Assembly: GCF_963576615.1 (NCBI RefSeq)
Contig: NC_088708.1
Span: 7,068,001-7,132,000 of the forward strand
DNA length: 64,000 nucleotides
Origin: Watersipora subatra
Lineage: Eukaryota; Bryozoa; Gymnolaemata; Cheilostomatida; Watersiporidae
Reading direction: 5' to 3'
Both the position numbers and the translations under genes were made by a program. The notes beneath the pieces were generated by a model. The model had not been told where the DNA came from, ran no database searches, and was given only the letters and a program-made list of their open reading frames with translations. Shown piece after piece: positions 37,219 to 49,558 of the stretch (the first letter of the stretch is position 1; each line of letters starts with the position of its first letter).

Positions 37219-39092
37219 CTGTGTTAATGTTGTTAAGCTATTTTTTCATCAATAGATAATTTATACATCAATGTTTTTGTAACCATAACTATGCCTGCCA
37301 TCCTTTTGTCACTCATGCGTTCTGTCTTTAACAAGTAAAAGACAGAACGCTTCAGCTGGATAGTTAGCCTGTAGACCAAACAATAAGAGTGCAAACATTT
37401 ACATAAAGTACGCTATTTTTCTAGCATCCTGTTATTGTTTAGCAGCACCCACACATTGATAACAAATGAAGTACTACGATCAATAGTGAGACAAGGTCAT
37501 TACACTTTTGTGACATCAAAAGATCGAATATGTGATACATACGTCTTCTCTTCTTTGTGAATGGACTAGTTGCTCATTTGGGTCTGGTGAAAATAAGCTC
37601 CATGGAAAGAGAACTGCTAGATTGCCTGCGCTTACACAAATTAATTCCAAACAAAAGTTAAATAGTGCAAATTGATGCAACTTTCATAAGAACTCTATGT
37701 TCTAGATATAGATTGGTTTATATCAAAACATGTCCACATTTGCCAGGACATTCTAGGAGATGAGCTCAGTGTTTGCTAGAGGGTTCTGTTTGTCTATTCG
37801 CGAGGAAACCAATTTACTAATCCCATGTTGCTAAGCTTGTGTAGAATATCTAAATTTCGGGTCATTTGAAACTCAGTTTTCTTGAAACTCTCTAAAATGT
37901 ATTTTCATATTTCGCCAAATCTGGAAAAAGCTACAGCCTTGACCAATCATTTGATGATGTATAAAAAGCATTACGCTTTATTGTTTAAAAAATGCTAGTC
38001 TTTAAGTTCTTAAATGCTTCAAACAATCACAACCTATTTCCGGAGTAAAGATTTTTTGCTATCAATTTGTGCAAAATATTTCAGTAGAACATTTGTTGAA
38101 TAAAGTCATTTAATTTAGTAAATTTGTGATTATGCTAAACAAATTTGCTGTGACAGATGGTTTCATTATTGTCAAATTTTTTTCAAACCTGCTGGTTCAC
38201 ATAACCTTTTACAGATGCTGCTAGATGATGCCTTTTACTTGCAACAAACTTCATATTACAGTTATTTGGTATCAAAAGGTTCACCATGTCTTACTCTGTT
38301 GTATTGTAAGTGCAAAATATGTGGAAATGTGATTACAAGCTCTTAAAAGCTAAAAAACGAACAGTTAATCGCAGCCATCACAAAAACGCCGTAAGTTGGA
38401 TTAAAAATTTTTATTACCCGGGCAACGCTGGGCACTCATCTAGTTGTTTCATAAAATATGTTTATTTATTTGCCTTTTGTCAGATATAAATTTTTTTATT
38501 AATACATTTATGGGCTTAGTATGCTATAAGATACCCAGCTGTACTTCAATACTTGCTAATGACATGCCTCTTCCTATGTTTGAGCGCGCATGAACAGATT
38601 CATCAATTGAATATCTTTTTATCTAATCTCTTCGTGTAAAATCAAACTTATCTCTGAAAACTTGCAAATCCTGCAACAATTAAAATGTTTATGATTAACT
38701 TTATTTCCAAAACAGGCAAACTAAAAAACTAAATTAGAAAAATCATCACCAAAACAAGCTTATAACATTATAGTTCTCATCCATTTTTCAACTTGACGAA
38801 ACAGTCATAGCAGTACTTCTAGCAAGTTCTTAAGGCAAAGAAGCTGACTATAAAACTCAACTCATACATGTACGTTTCTATAATAAACCGAATCAATGCT
38901 GCAAGCAAACTCATACACACGTAAAAATATGTTAGTCAACGTCTCAACCTTATAACACAAGGTTTTCAATCAACCATATCTCCTATTCATGTCTTTAAAT
39001 CAATCTAAAGCAATCCCAATTTACTAAAAAAACTTAAAATATGGTCACAATCATTTTTCCTGCATGATAACCTAATCTATATTCGCATTCCA
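37219..39092. other. Spacer between TRPV-A and TRPV-B
   Basis: The left part, to about 37740, still resembles the region upstream of TRPV-C (61240-61500) and may hold an unrecognised first exon. Farther right it carries a half MITE with a Helitron end (38240-38444). From about 38640 it is the 3' flank of copy B. No confident coding sequence. Confidence 0.5.
38240..38444 (+). mobile_element. Half TTAA-type MITE joined to a Helitron-like 3' end
   Basis: 38240-38398 is one arm of the TTAA MITE (GTATCAAAAGGTTCACCATG, then GTGCAAAATATGTGGAAATG). It runs straight into ATTACCCGGGCAACGCTGGG followed by CTAG and T. That is the hairpin plus CTRR/T arrangement of a Helitron 3' terminus, suggesting a Helitron end abutting a MITE fragment. 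Confidence 0.55.
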
Positions 39093-42000
39093 TTAAGGAA
39101 TATTTCTTGTAGCTTCGGCTTTCCTCGTTTTCTTACTCACTTGTGACATATTAACCCGAGTGTTAGATCTTGAAGGTTTGTTACTTATCCAACCTAGTGC
39201 TTTAGCTACCTTATTAGCGGTTGAAAATTCTTTCACCGTTCGCTGAGTTAGTGTCCTCCTTTTAAGATAGCGGCGGCCTGAAGTGTTATGAGTTTGTATT
39301 GTCGAGCGCTCTTCTTCTGGAAGGATATATTCATCTATTTGTTTTGGAAGTTGCGGTTCAGAAGATGCTTTCCTCGAAAGGATTTGAGTCTCTCCACATA
39401 TTTTTCGATGTTGCGTGAGAATGCGAGACTCTATGAACAAAACAATCCCCAGCTTTTGTAGATGCCATTGGTCTTGCTTAATATTTGACACTTGTGTACA
39501 GGTGTCAGAGAGAATGGCAATTACCATGTTAAGTAGCAAGATATAGGAAGTTATGAGAAAAGCAATATATAAAAAGATGCCGATATCAGGATATTTCACA
39601 TTTGGAAAAGTTGCATCAAGATCTGCTAATCCAAGCATTAATGAGAACATGGTAAGTGCGGAGTTCCAGAAGTTATTAAATTGATTGGGCTGTTCTGAGG
39701 AAGTTCTGTGTAATATTGTCATTGAGGCAGCGTATGGAATGAGAATGAAGATATAAATTACAGCAAACTTCAACACATCTCCTAGAGCAAGCTGTATCAT
39801 AACGGTGAAAGAGCTCAATAGCTTAAAGCCTCGAGTGAAGAATAGCATAAATAACCATCCAATCAGAAGGCTCAGTGATTGTGTGCGCATTGCCCACCCT
39901 TCACTGAAAAACTGTAACACGAAAGTTGAAAATGTACATGGGCCTAGAAGTAGTAATAGTATCGTATAGGGTATATTTCTGTTTTTATTTGGGTTAAACC
40001 AATCAAGGGGTCGGTGTCGTTTCAGTAGCCGTATCAGTAGCTGGTTTTCATGGACAGTTAACGCCATCGAGTAGAGAGACATCAGCAAGCTGGTTACGAA
40101 ACTTTGCATGTCAACAATGTAAAAGGATGGAACTGGCCCTGTTGTAATAGTGAAGATTGTGTATATGCACATTAAAACAAGGTGAACCACCCCCCAACCA
40201 ATATACCACCATTTATAGCTTTGCCATTTCTCTCGAATTATCTCAAGGACTGGACAAACCTCTGCTAGTTCATAGTAGTTCTTTTCTTTCTCTCCGCTAC
40301 CAATCATGATGAGCTCCATAGCAGATTTACCAGGTTCGGCAAGGCAACTATCTATTTCTGTTACGTCATACAAATAAACATTAGACACTGATGTCTCTTC
40401 ATCGATGTCTGCTAGCCTATAAACATCAGAGTTGACTATGATTTCAAATAGTTGCTTGCAACCAACTTTGGCGGATAAGGTGAGGGGTGTTTAGCCATCG
40501 TTGTCTTTTTCATTCAGCATGCATGCGAGATCTTGCAAATTTACAGCTGACCGTTTTTGTTGCAGCGTATCCGGTTCCACTTTAGGTGTTTGGGTACCAT
40601 CTTTCATTTCTTTTGCTGGAGTTTGAGACGCGTTCTTTGCTTGCTCTGGTTGAGTTTGAGATGCTATCTTTATTGAAATCACATCTGTTTTTTGTGTTGC
40701 TTTCTCTATTAAGCATTCAAAGGTCTTTATTACCTCTTTGAGCTCTCCTTGACTATCTGGATCAGATATCATCTGTAATATAGAGATCAGTAGTAGAGAG
40801 TCAGGGAAGAACAACTGGTACACTTTTATAAGTCCAGAAAGTCATAGGGTTTGTCTGCATTTCTTAACTGATGAAATCATAGCCACTTATCTGCATGCAT
40901 TAGACTGCGCTCACTCTATATCAAATAACTCTACATTTGAGTGCAATTGAAAAGCAGAGATTAAGCCACCTATTCATGAAAATCTTCTCCGTTTCCATTG
41001 CTCAAACTACTTGAACATAAAATTCACCTGCAACTTTATATTGGTCATTTTTATGCTCTTTTGTCTTTGACGAGCATTAGATCGAATCAAAACAATTACT
41101 TACTTGCACTAAGCTGTGGAACACATTTTGACCATAACTGTTGGTTCTTTTCATGGATGCTCCATTCTCAAGCAAAAGGTCTATCATTTCTTCATCCCCA
41201 TTCCAGGCAGCCATGGAAAGAGGAAGTTCAACCTTGAGGCAGCCATCGTTCTGAGAGTCGCTGCATTCGTAAGGTACATTGATGTAATCACGCAAAACTA
41301 GTTCTCCTCGCTTTTTCCAATGTTTCAAGATGAGTTCGGCCCCTTTAATAAAATGTGCAGAGTATCATCAACCAATATGCCAACGTAAGTAGCAGACAGC
41401 TTAAATCCCATAGTAGTGTTCAAAGAGTATGTTTTACCTTCAAAATCTTGCCTTGCGATGGCAATATGTAAGAGGGTTTCCTGTGGTTCCACATTACGAA
41501 TGTGCTGATCAGGAAACTCTTCAGCGAGGAACTCAAATATTTTTATGTCTGTGCAAAAAAACACAGCAAGGGGATTAATTGTGTAGTATACAGCATGTGT
41601 AATTTGTGTAGCATGTACCAGGGTATAACATGTGTATCAGAATATAGCATGGTTATTTGTCTGTAGCGTGTGTATTGAATATATTGGTATATAGTAGTTA
41701 TAGCAGTGTATAGTATTTATAGCAGTGTATAGCTTGTATATCAGCATATAGCATGTACATCAGTGTGGACAATGTGTATAAATTTGTAGTATATATACCT
41801 TCTTGCAGTATAGATATAATTGGGCAGCAAGAGTGTCAAAAGATAGTATATTATCGTTGAGACTTAGTAACTGGTAACTAATAATTGAAGGAGTGAAAAG
41901 TCTTTTAGGAAATTTAGGAGCTAACATCCTGATCTATACTCGATATAAATTTTTTCTTGCCTCTCTTGGCCTGCTTTTTGTAAGACTTTTACCTTGACAT

Positions 42001-42435
42001 TTGTAACTGATCATACAGACATATTCCAAATGAATTGAAATTATTTTGCAAAGACAATCTTTCAGATTACAATAAAGCAGTGCGATATTCAATCATTATA
42101 GTGAAAGTGCTTCAAGTTATAACCAGTGTAAGGCAGCATCCCAGCACAAGCAGCAGCATTGATTGTGTAAACAAGTGGAGTGATTTTCAAGGTGGATATC
42201 AGTGGAGCTTGGCATTCAAATCATTTGTTTTGTATCTCATGTTTATAGGACCTTGGTTGTAGTTGTTTACTGTTTAACCTAGTACATGTAGCAATAATTA
42301 ACTACCAACTACGTGTAATTATTATATGTGTTCTGTCACTAGCTCAGTAATCTATATACATGTAGATTAATACTAAAGCTATAGAGTCTGCATGTTTCAG
42401 GCAGGATGGATGTTATGTTATGTTCATATTGTAAA

Positions 42436-43205
42436 GGATCTGACTCCGGTAGCTGAGTCAGCTTTACTTCCTAACAAGGGAGTCGCAACCTGGGCTACTG
42501 GCTGACCTTGTCCGAGGCCTGATTGACCTGCCTGTGGCGGTCAAGTCAGTCCAAGACAAGAATCTAGTAGTCAGGCTTGCTCCGAAACCAAACCCCCGGC
42601 CTGCCTCTGGATCTCTATCCCAGGCTAGTCTGGATCCACTAATGGCTGGTCTTAAGACTGGATCTCTAGTGCCATGGCACACCCGATCGAGTCTAGACAA
42701 GGCCGTGGATCGCCTCCTAGCCTTCTTAGAGTCACCCTGGCAATTCCGTCTGTTGGTTGCACTGAGCCTGCTTATACAATCGGTGAGCCAACCAGGCAGG
42801 CGTCAATAGAAGCAGTTCGTATGAGTATATAGCAGTTTATTATCGATATCTTTAATACAAGTATGCACAAGTATGAGTGGAATCAAGCACAACTCTGCCT
42901 GTCTACCGCGCTGGCTTATATAGCCAGCGCCTATCGTTTAACTCCGCCTACTGATCTATTTATATCACAAAGGATATGCCAGATATAATAGGATGGTTAT
43001 GTAACAAAAAGGCAGTTCAGTGATACAGTTATATAATAAAAAGGCAGTTCAGTAATACAAGGGCAGTTCAGTAATACAGTTATATAATAATAAAAAGGCA
43101 GTTCAAGTATGCAATAAGGGAAGTTCGAGAGGTTCGGTTAAATGATAGTGCGAATATATATATGAGTGCAGTAAATAGTACACAGGCATGTCCCGGTCCT
43201 CCACA
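42436..43205 (+). mobile_element. LTR-like insertion (possible solo LTR) in TRPV-B
   Basis: A 770-bp block, more G+C-rich than its surroundings, interrupts sequence that is continuous in copy A (near 34512-34525). ATATTGTAAA occurs on both sides, giving a 10-bp duplication. Alternatively the element starts TGTAAAGGATCTG, ends CCTCCACA and has a 4-bp ATAT duplication, as for a Ty3/Gypsy-type solo LTR. A TATA-like GGCTTATATAGCC lies near 42910. An open frame (42534-42809, plus, about 91 codons) resembles nothing I recognise. Confidence 0.65.
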
Positions 43206-44445
43206 ATATTGTAAAATGGCGAGTCAGCAATGCTTGAAACAGATAAAACGTGTTCAACTTGTAAAGTTACTCTGAATCAATTTATGCAAATTGCAACATG
43301 ACTGCAATAAAACTGCCTATTTGACATCTCATGGAGGTTCTAGTCTTGCAATTAGATGGCAGCGAAAGTGCAAATTCAGATTTGACACTAAGTAGAAAAA
43401 GGTGGTATCTTTTTAAACTTTACACACTGTAAAACCTTTATTTGAATGCAATGGCACTCTACTTTTCAACCCTTTCCTTAGAGTGCTGCTTTATCAGAGA
43501 TGACATTCAAATAAAGGTTGGCATCGTATTCTTCAAATACCTCTTCAAAATGTTGAGAAAATAAATTTAACCCTTTTGGTAGGTGAATCAAATGTCATCT
43601 ATATTTTGCACTCTCCTTTGAAGGGGCGACATTAATCTATTTTCATGATGCAAAAACTTTGCTAACTTACTTCCAACTTGTTTTAGATCTTTAAATAAAT
43701 ATGCATGAAGAAGCTGATACGTGTCTCTACTAGTGGATATCTATTGCTTATAATTAGCCTACGATGATCTTATAGCCTGCGTTGCAATCTGTTGGAGCTT
43801 CTAAGTCTTTTATTTCATTTTAAATTTGGAGGCATATTGTCATTTTATAATTATACTAGCTGTGCTATCCGGCGTTGCTCGAGTAATAACAAAGTTTGGA
43901 CAGAAAATGGATTTGTATTTAACATATAACAACATTTACCATTCTAACTTTCAAACTACATATCATGAGAGATGTGTTTTGTGTAGTCTAAATTAGTTAC
44001 TGGATTAATTAATCAATTTCAAACTTTGTTAAACAACCGTAACTTTCAAACTTTATATCGTGAAGAAATGATTTTGGGCAGAACAGGTCTTTTCTTTGGA
44101 TGCATTAGGCAATGTGTAATTTCTGAGAATACATGTAGTTAACAGAAGAAAAAATATGACAGAATATGGTAGTATTTTGTAGTTGAAATTTTATTAGAAC
44201 ATTATCTGCCAAAAATGGTTGAATGAAAAATTAATATTAATAATAAAGATTGGAAACTAAGTCATAGGATAAGAAAATAGTGATAGAAAAATGAATAATG
44301 TTTAAACTTCAAACATGACATTATCCTCCAATTATGTTTAAAAATGCAAGTTGAAATAAAAAAAAGAATGCAACAAACTTTAAAGCCTTATATTATAAAC
44401 TTCAAAAGTTATACAAAGTTTATAAATGTAATAAGAGATTGTAAA

Positions 44446-44446
<1 letters not shown>

Positions 44447-44486
<40 letters not shown>
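44447..44486. repeat. (TA)n microsatellite
   Basis: About 20 TA dinucleotides directly left of the foldback element's left arm. Confidence 0.9.
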
Positions 44487-44487
<1 letters not shown>

Positions 44488-44488
<1 letters not shown>

Positions 44489-45517
44489 CTCAAAGTTTGT
44501 TGTCGCATGTGTATTCGCAGGTTTGATTGACTGGCTATAGCAAGTATTTTAGCATTGCGCCCACACGTTACAAACACGAAATTTATTACGAATTACTAAT
44601 TGGTTAGGTTTAAAATGAAAGATGTAAAAGCTAACACACAAAGCGAGCCCTGATAGGAACATACAAACAAAGATGTTTTAATTTGAACTAAAAGAAAAAA
44701 CGTAAAAAGATTGTTTAAACGAACAAAATATTTATTCCTATTTAATGATTGTGGAGCGCAAGGTACCAAATTAAAATCCAAAAAACATACTGTAGCTGAA
44801 AAAAGTCTTCTGAGCTGGAATAAATAAGTAGAGAGCTAAATGAAGATGTGAAATAAATAGCAAGTATGTAAACTACGAAACATATTATTTGGTAATGATA
44901 CAATTAATACAAAGTGCGAAAATAAAAATCGTTATGACCAAATGAAAAGCACTACAGCAGTCACCAAATATTTATTTCGAGAAAGAGAATTGTTTGTTGA
45001 TACGATTTGGCAAAAAGCATTGTGTTTTATGGGGGCATGATGACCTGTGGGCGCATTGTATCAATAAATACGTCATTTAGCTGAAATTTTATTATTAAAT
45101 GATTTTATGTTTGCGAAACCATTCTACCGAAACGAATAACACTGTACTCGCCATTGTGAGCAACTGAATCTCTTAATAACGTATATAATCAGTACACAAT
45201 TCGCCAAACTTTAAGTTCGTAGATAAATAATTATTGTCGATATCGTGGGGCTGAACAATTTAGCCCCAACGAAATAAAGACGAAGAAGCATCGGGCTGCA
45301 TATACACAAGTCCCAAAATATTTCTTTCTCACAGCTTCGTAACGTGTGGTCGCTTTGCTAAAATAATTAGCGTGTGGTTATGATATATCAAATATGATAA
45401 CGCCATAGATTGAAGTTTCCTAACCGGCTGTTTGTAACGTGTGGGCGCAGTGCTAAAATAATTGCTATAGTCAGACAATCAAACCTACGAATACACATAC
45501 GACGAGAAACTTTGAGA
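44488..45517. mobile_element. Foldback/MITE nested in the Helitron
   Basis: The left arm (44488-44575) and right arm (45430-45517) are 88-bp inverted copies with about 90 percent identity by eye. They share GTTTGTAACGTGTGGGCGCA and AATACACAT. A third partial GTAACGTGTGG word lies at 45340. The interior is AT-rich and non-coding. TA-rich sequence at both outer edges suggests insertion into a TA tract. Confidence 0.75.
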
Positions 45518-45531
45518 AATTTATATATAGA

Positions 45532-45565
45532 CTAGCTGCATTACCCGTGTTCGTGAACAGATTTA
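45532..45565 (-). mobile_element. Second Helitron-like 3' end
   Basis: On the minus strand GAACACGGGTAATGCAGCTAG followed by T is another hairpin-plus-CTAG terminus, 1.7 kb inside the outer one. The inner unit 45532-47634 could be the original Helitron, with the outer end acquired by read-through. Confidence 0.5.
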
Positions 45566-46069
45566 CGTAAAGCAATAGTTTTATTGAGAGTTGTCTTTCA
45601 TGCTGTAAAACAACTCCAAATATGCAATCTACTGAAATTTTTGTGCTGATCTGACTGCATACACATATGCAGTTGTACATGTCAATAATGTTGGAGAGAC
45701 CAAGGATATATGCAATGTGTTTTACAGCTAGTCTACAATGCATCAGTCTCGAACCACTCAAATCGGAATTGTCCTAATTTTGTACACAGAACTGATAATG
45801 AAATTGACATTGCTAGGCAAACTGACGTTCTTCAAACTGGAAGTATTGAAAAGTTTTACATATTTTAAGAAATTCTAGAAAATATTTTGCTATTGCACTG
45901 CTTAGCTATCGCCAGCATTTATTGAATTGAGACTTCTGCATGCTTAAAACACTAATCATGACTCACCAGTTCTTCGTCTATAGCCTGTGTTTTGACATGG
46001 TATATACAAACTGTGCAGCAGTAATGCGGTTGTTGATAAATTTATTATCAATAAAATCTACTATATAAA

Positions 46070-46577
46070 CTACATATATGGCCTCTCACCTTTCCAACGT
46101 AAGGCATTACATCTGGAGCATTTTTGGACATTCGTCCTATAAAAAACTTCAACCCTATACTGTGTTGCAGGACTGTAGTCAAGTGCGAAGTTTTCTGTCC
46201 ATGCACGGCGCCTGGTAGCAGCTGTTGTAGCTAGTGCATCATGTTCTTGTCGCCGCTGCATCTGCTTGGAGGTTTCTGCACGTCTGGCCGATGTAGCGAC
46301 TGCTCTGAGCCGTTTGAGTTGCTGCTGGGGTTGGTTCAGTAGTCTCTGCACTTCTAGCGGCTGCAGCATCTATTCTGGCCTGCTCTCGATGTACCTGTGT
46401 TTGTTCGGCGGTTTCTGCTCTTCTAGCAGCTGCAGTAGCAGTTCCGTTTCGTTGTGGGCGTAGCTGTGTTTGCTCTGCAGTTTCTGCTCGTCTAGCTGCT
46501 GCTTTGCGAATTCGGTCTCTTTTTCTACGGGAATCAATCTGTTCTTGAGTCTGAGCAGTAGGCTTTTTGGAAGGCAT
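46070..46577 (-). pseudogene. Helitron ORF N-terminal remnant
   Basis: Starts MPSKKPTAQTQEQ and continues with repeats of the AARRAETAEQTQ type, as in the N-terminal region of many animal Helitron proteins. In a shifted frame it continues to CSRCNALRWKGERP, resembling the Cys-rich C-x2-C motif that precedes the Helitron-like N-terminal domain. At least one frameshift separates the two parts, and the replication initiator and helicase domains are absent. Confidence 0.75.
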
Positions 46578-47582
46578 TGTACTGCTTCAAGCATTTCTAA
46601 AATTGAATGAGATGGTGTGCTTTTTTGTAATATACGCTGCTCACTTTCTTCTCACCGTCGTCTATCACCAGGCTCGGAGGGCCCGTGCAAGTTCTGTAGT
46701 AGCTGTAGTACTCGTAGCTGGAGAAAAATAAAAGTAACTCAGAAGGAAGTGAACATGTTTACTATCACAAACAGTGGCAAATCCAACATTTTCAACCCTT
46801 TCACTGAAGTAGACTCATTTATGCGTTTTCTATGGTCGACCGCCGTAGACACATTTTGCGATTTTACCAGCAATTGCTAGTAACTGAATTTTATTATTCG
46901 TTGATAACATAACCAACGGTCTTGAGGACTTTTATGGTAGTGACGGTGTTGTTTTAAGATTTCTCTATAAAATTAGCCTAATGTTTAATATTTTAATCTT
47001 TGTTTGGGGATTTCCAACTTAAAAACAAACATTTTTGTGTAGTTGATCAAAGGCGTCCGAGTTAGAAAACAAATAACTACTTATGTTGATGACATATAGC
47101 CGATTCAGATTTTTGTGATTACACAGATAAAACAAACGTTTTAGATGGAGTTTCGAATTAAAAAAAATATCATGAAGCATTATCGGCAAAATGGCTGGCA
47201 GTAGGCTGATAGCTAAATTTGTACATGGATGCAAGTGAAAGGGTTATGTATTGAAAGTGTGGCAATTCATAGACAATACAACATTGAATAAGAAACACTT
47301 ACCTTTTCAATGTGGAAATTTAGTAGATGAGAATTGCGATTTTCCAGTGGCCGCAAGAAACAAATGTTTACGCGACCTTCTCGGTACACGTTGGCAGTAA
47401 ATATTAATTCCGTGTAAATTACTACGCGCTAACCGGATATGACGTGTTTGTGTAGAATGATGATGATTAGGTTATGTATAATAGAGGCGTGTACTAACCG
47501 GAGATTCCCGTTAATGCGCCCTAGATACCTAGTAGCAGGTAATAGTCCGAAAAGTACGGTACTCTATAACGCGGACACTCAA

Positions 47583-47612
47583 TCACACACACACGCACAT
47601 GCACACACACAA
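47583..47612. repeat. (CA)n-rich microsatellite
   Basis: CACACACACGCACATGCACA run near the Helitron's 5' end. Confidence 0.8.
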
Positions 47613-49558
47613 CGATTGCCGTTTATATAGTAGATTTAGCAATGTTCCATAAAAGCTCATTGCACTCATTGACATGTTTGTTACAGTTTGCAGCCAAAAC
47701 CGGCTTTTCATGTGCAATAAAAGAGGAAGCCGAGTTTAGATAAGCCCTAGCCCGTAGTTTACACTGTAAGCTGAGTTTAGATGACTGCTATGATACTATC
47801 AAATAATATGCTATAAACCTGCAAATTTATAAGTTTTATAATAATAATATATCAAATGTTATGAATACATATTTAAGAATAAGTGTCACAAACAAACCAT
47901 AATTATAATACATGCGGAAACAAAAATTAACATTTTAAAACAAATATTAACATTTTTAAAATGAAAAGATTAGCATATTTTCATCGGCCAGTTGCGTTTT
48001 GATTGTAGCTTCTGTTCGGAAACATTTAATATTTTTCTAGCTGTTCAATAATTTTCACAATGTCTTCTGACCTCAACTCGTTTTCTGCACAGTTGAGCTA
48101 GTCAAGCTTAGCGCCAAAACAATTTTTTAGCAGAGCCAAACTTTTACCCGATGCCATTTGGATAGAAACTTCTAGCGTAAATAAAGAGAAACCGCGCATA
48201 ATCAAAATAGCCTCAAAATGTTAGCCTCAAATCTTTCTAGCAAATTGTTTATCGTGTATGCAAAAATGTTTTCTCACTTACATCAAAGTATCAAGACAGC
48301 GTTAAACAAGGCGCTACTATTAGCCTGATACAGTCACTAATTATTTCTATGGTGTTGCAATCAAAGTTTTCAGCGAAAAAACCCTAAAGACTTGGAGTTG
48401 GAAAACAGATTTCGATACGAACAGAAACAAAGAATGAAACAAATGTTGTTAATGTGATCGAGTCATTATTAGTACAGTATTATGGATACTTTTTTACTGA
48501 TCACTCGCTATTATGAGTTTGTAAAGATTAAGAATGTCAAATCGAAGTGGAGTTCAAATAGAAGTGACGTTCAATTAAAGGGTGGCACTCTATTTTTCAC
48601 CCCTTCTTCGATAGTGGTGTTTAAATAGAGGTGATGTTCAAATACAGGTTTTATGGTAATTCTGCCCAGTTCTTTTGGAAGCCCACAATAAATGCTAAAA
48701 TACTACAGCATCAGATAAAATTGAGATGCGAGTTTTTGCCATAAGCTTGTAGTAATGTTGTGACTCGTAAGACCGGCAAAGAACAACAGAACCTTTTTAT
48801 GGAAAGGTTTGCTGAAATACAGATTTCTTTAATGTTCTTACCATCACCTCTGGAGAGTAGAGCCTTTTTTAGTAAATTTACTGGTAGCTTTGCCTGAGCA
48901 TTCTTCTCTTTGGCCACTTTAATGAGAATCTTCACTTTTTTTAAGTTGTTGTTTTTAATGGCTTTAGTTAGTGATCGGTTGAACTTGTCGAAGTCTTCAC
49001 CTTCCAGTACTGCCCGCTTCCTTTTCTTGTAATCCACTTCTCCTACAGAGCTACACATAGAGTTGGTATCAGAAACAAATGCCTACACATTATTATTAAA
49101 TGTATGTAGTAAATTCAAAGATCCGTTTTCATATAGAATGTAACGAAACCATAATATTAGGATTTCCAGCTACAAAGTAAATGGTACACTGAACCATAAC
49201 TATCTGGCGCGCTATGTTTTAAAATGAAATAAGTCATTTAAAGTTGAAATTTGCAAGCAGAGTTTATTCTCAAGGAACTGTGACGCTAAAGCGCATCAAA
49301 GGGTACCATTTCATGCAATACTCATTTTTTCAATAAAAACCTCACATGTACAGCGTAGCAAAGTACGGAAGGGGTGTTGATATGTCTAAATATCTTCACA
49401 CGTAAATATAATAAAAGATAGCAGTATGTGTCATGCAGCTATTGATGAGCCACCATAAACCTTTCACTGAATAAATAACTTTTATAACTCACTGGTCAGC
49501 CATTTCTCAAGTAGAATCTTGTTATCGGCGTCTTGTGCCAACCTTTGCGCTTCACCTT

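Larger units (their letters stand above)
43856..47634 (-). mobile_element. Helitron, nearly complete but decayed
   Basis: Rolling-circle transposon. On the minus strand the 5' end is TCTACTATATAAACGGCAAT, preceded by A. The 3' end has a weak hairpin region (GAGCAACGCCGGAT), then CAGCTAG, followed by T. This fits insertion between A and T, without target duplication. The same site in TRPV-A (around 35220) is uninterrupted, so the boundaries are supported by an empty site. It holds Helitron ORF remnants (46070-46577), a foldback element (44488-45517) and a second internal 3'-end-like sequence (45532). No rolling-circle replication or helicase motifs remain. Confidence 0.82.
43426..48659 (+). 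mobile_element. 1.4-kb TIR element family, copy 4, split by a Helitron
   Basis: Left part 43426-43855, starting CTGTAAAACCTTTATTTGAA. Right part 47635-48659, ending CAAATACAGGTTTTATGGTA. Removing 43856-47634 restores an element collinear with copy 3 in TRPV-A. It is at the same genic position as copy 3. Confidence 0.8.
39093..49558 (-). pseudogene. TRPV-like ankyrin ion channel, tandem copy B (in-frame TAA stop)
   Basis: Same gene structure as copy A. Exons: 49493-49558, 48842-49042, 41438-41548, 41104-41342, 39093-40772; junction phases agree. The exon at 48842-49042 is intact here (SLTKAIKNNNLKKVKILIK). The last exon carries a single stop, TAA at 40491-40493, where A and C have TAC (Tyr) in the ankyrin motif DGYTPLTLSAK. 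Everything downstream, about 460 codons with all six membrane segments and the LGLADLD pore, stays open and well conserved. This suggests a recent nonsense mutation, readthrough, or a sequencing error. As written, the product would be an ankyrin-only protein. The intron between 41549 and 48841 has been swollen by an LTR-like insertion, a TIR element and a Helitron. Confidence 0.85.

Noticed and set aside
49036..49058. Met codon beginning MCSSVGEV as the start of TRPV-B
   Set aside because: Copy C has ATA at this place, and an AG acceptor at 49043-49046 joins in phase with the upstream exon at 49493-49558, so the Met is intronic.
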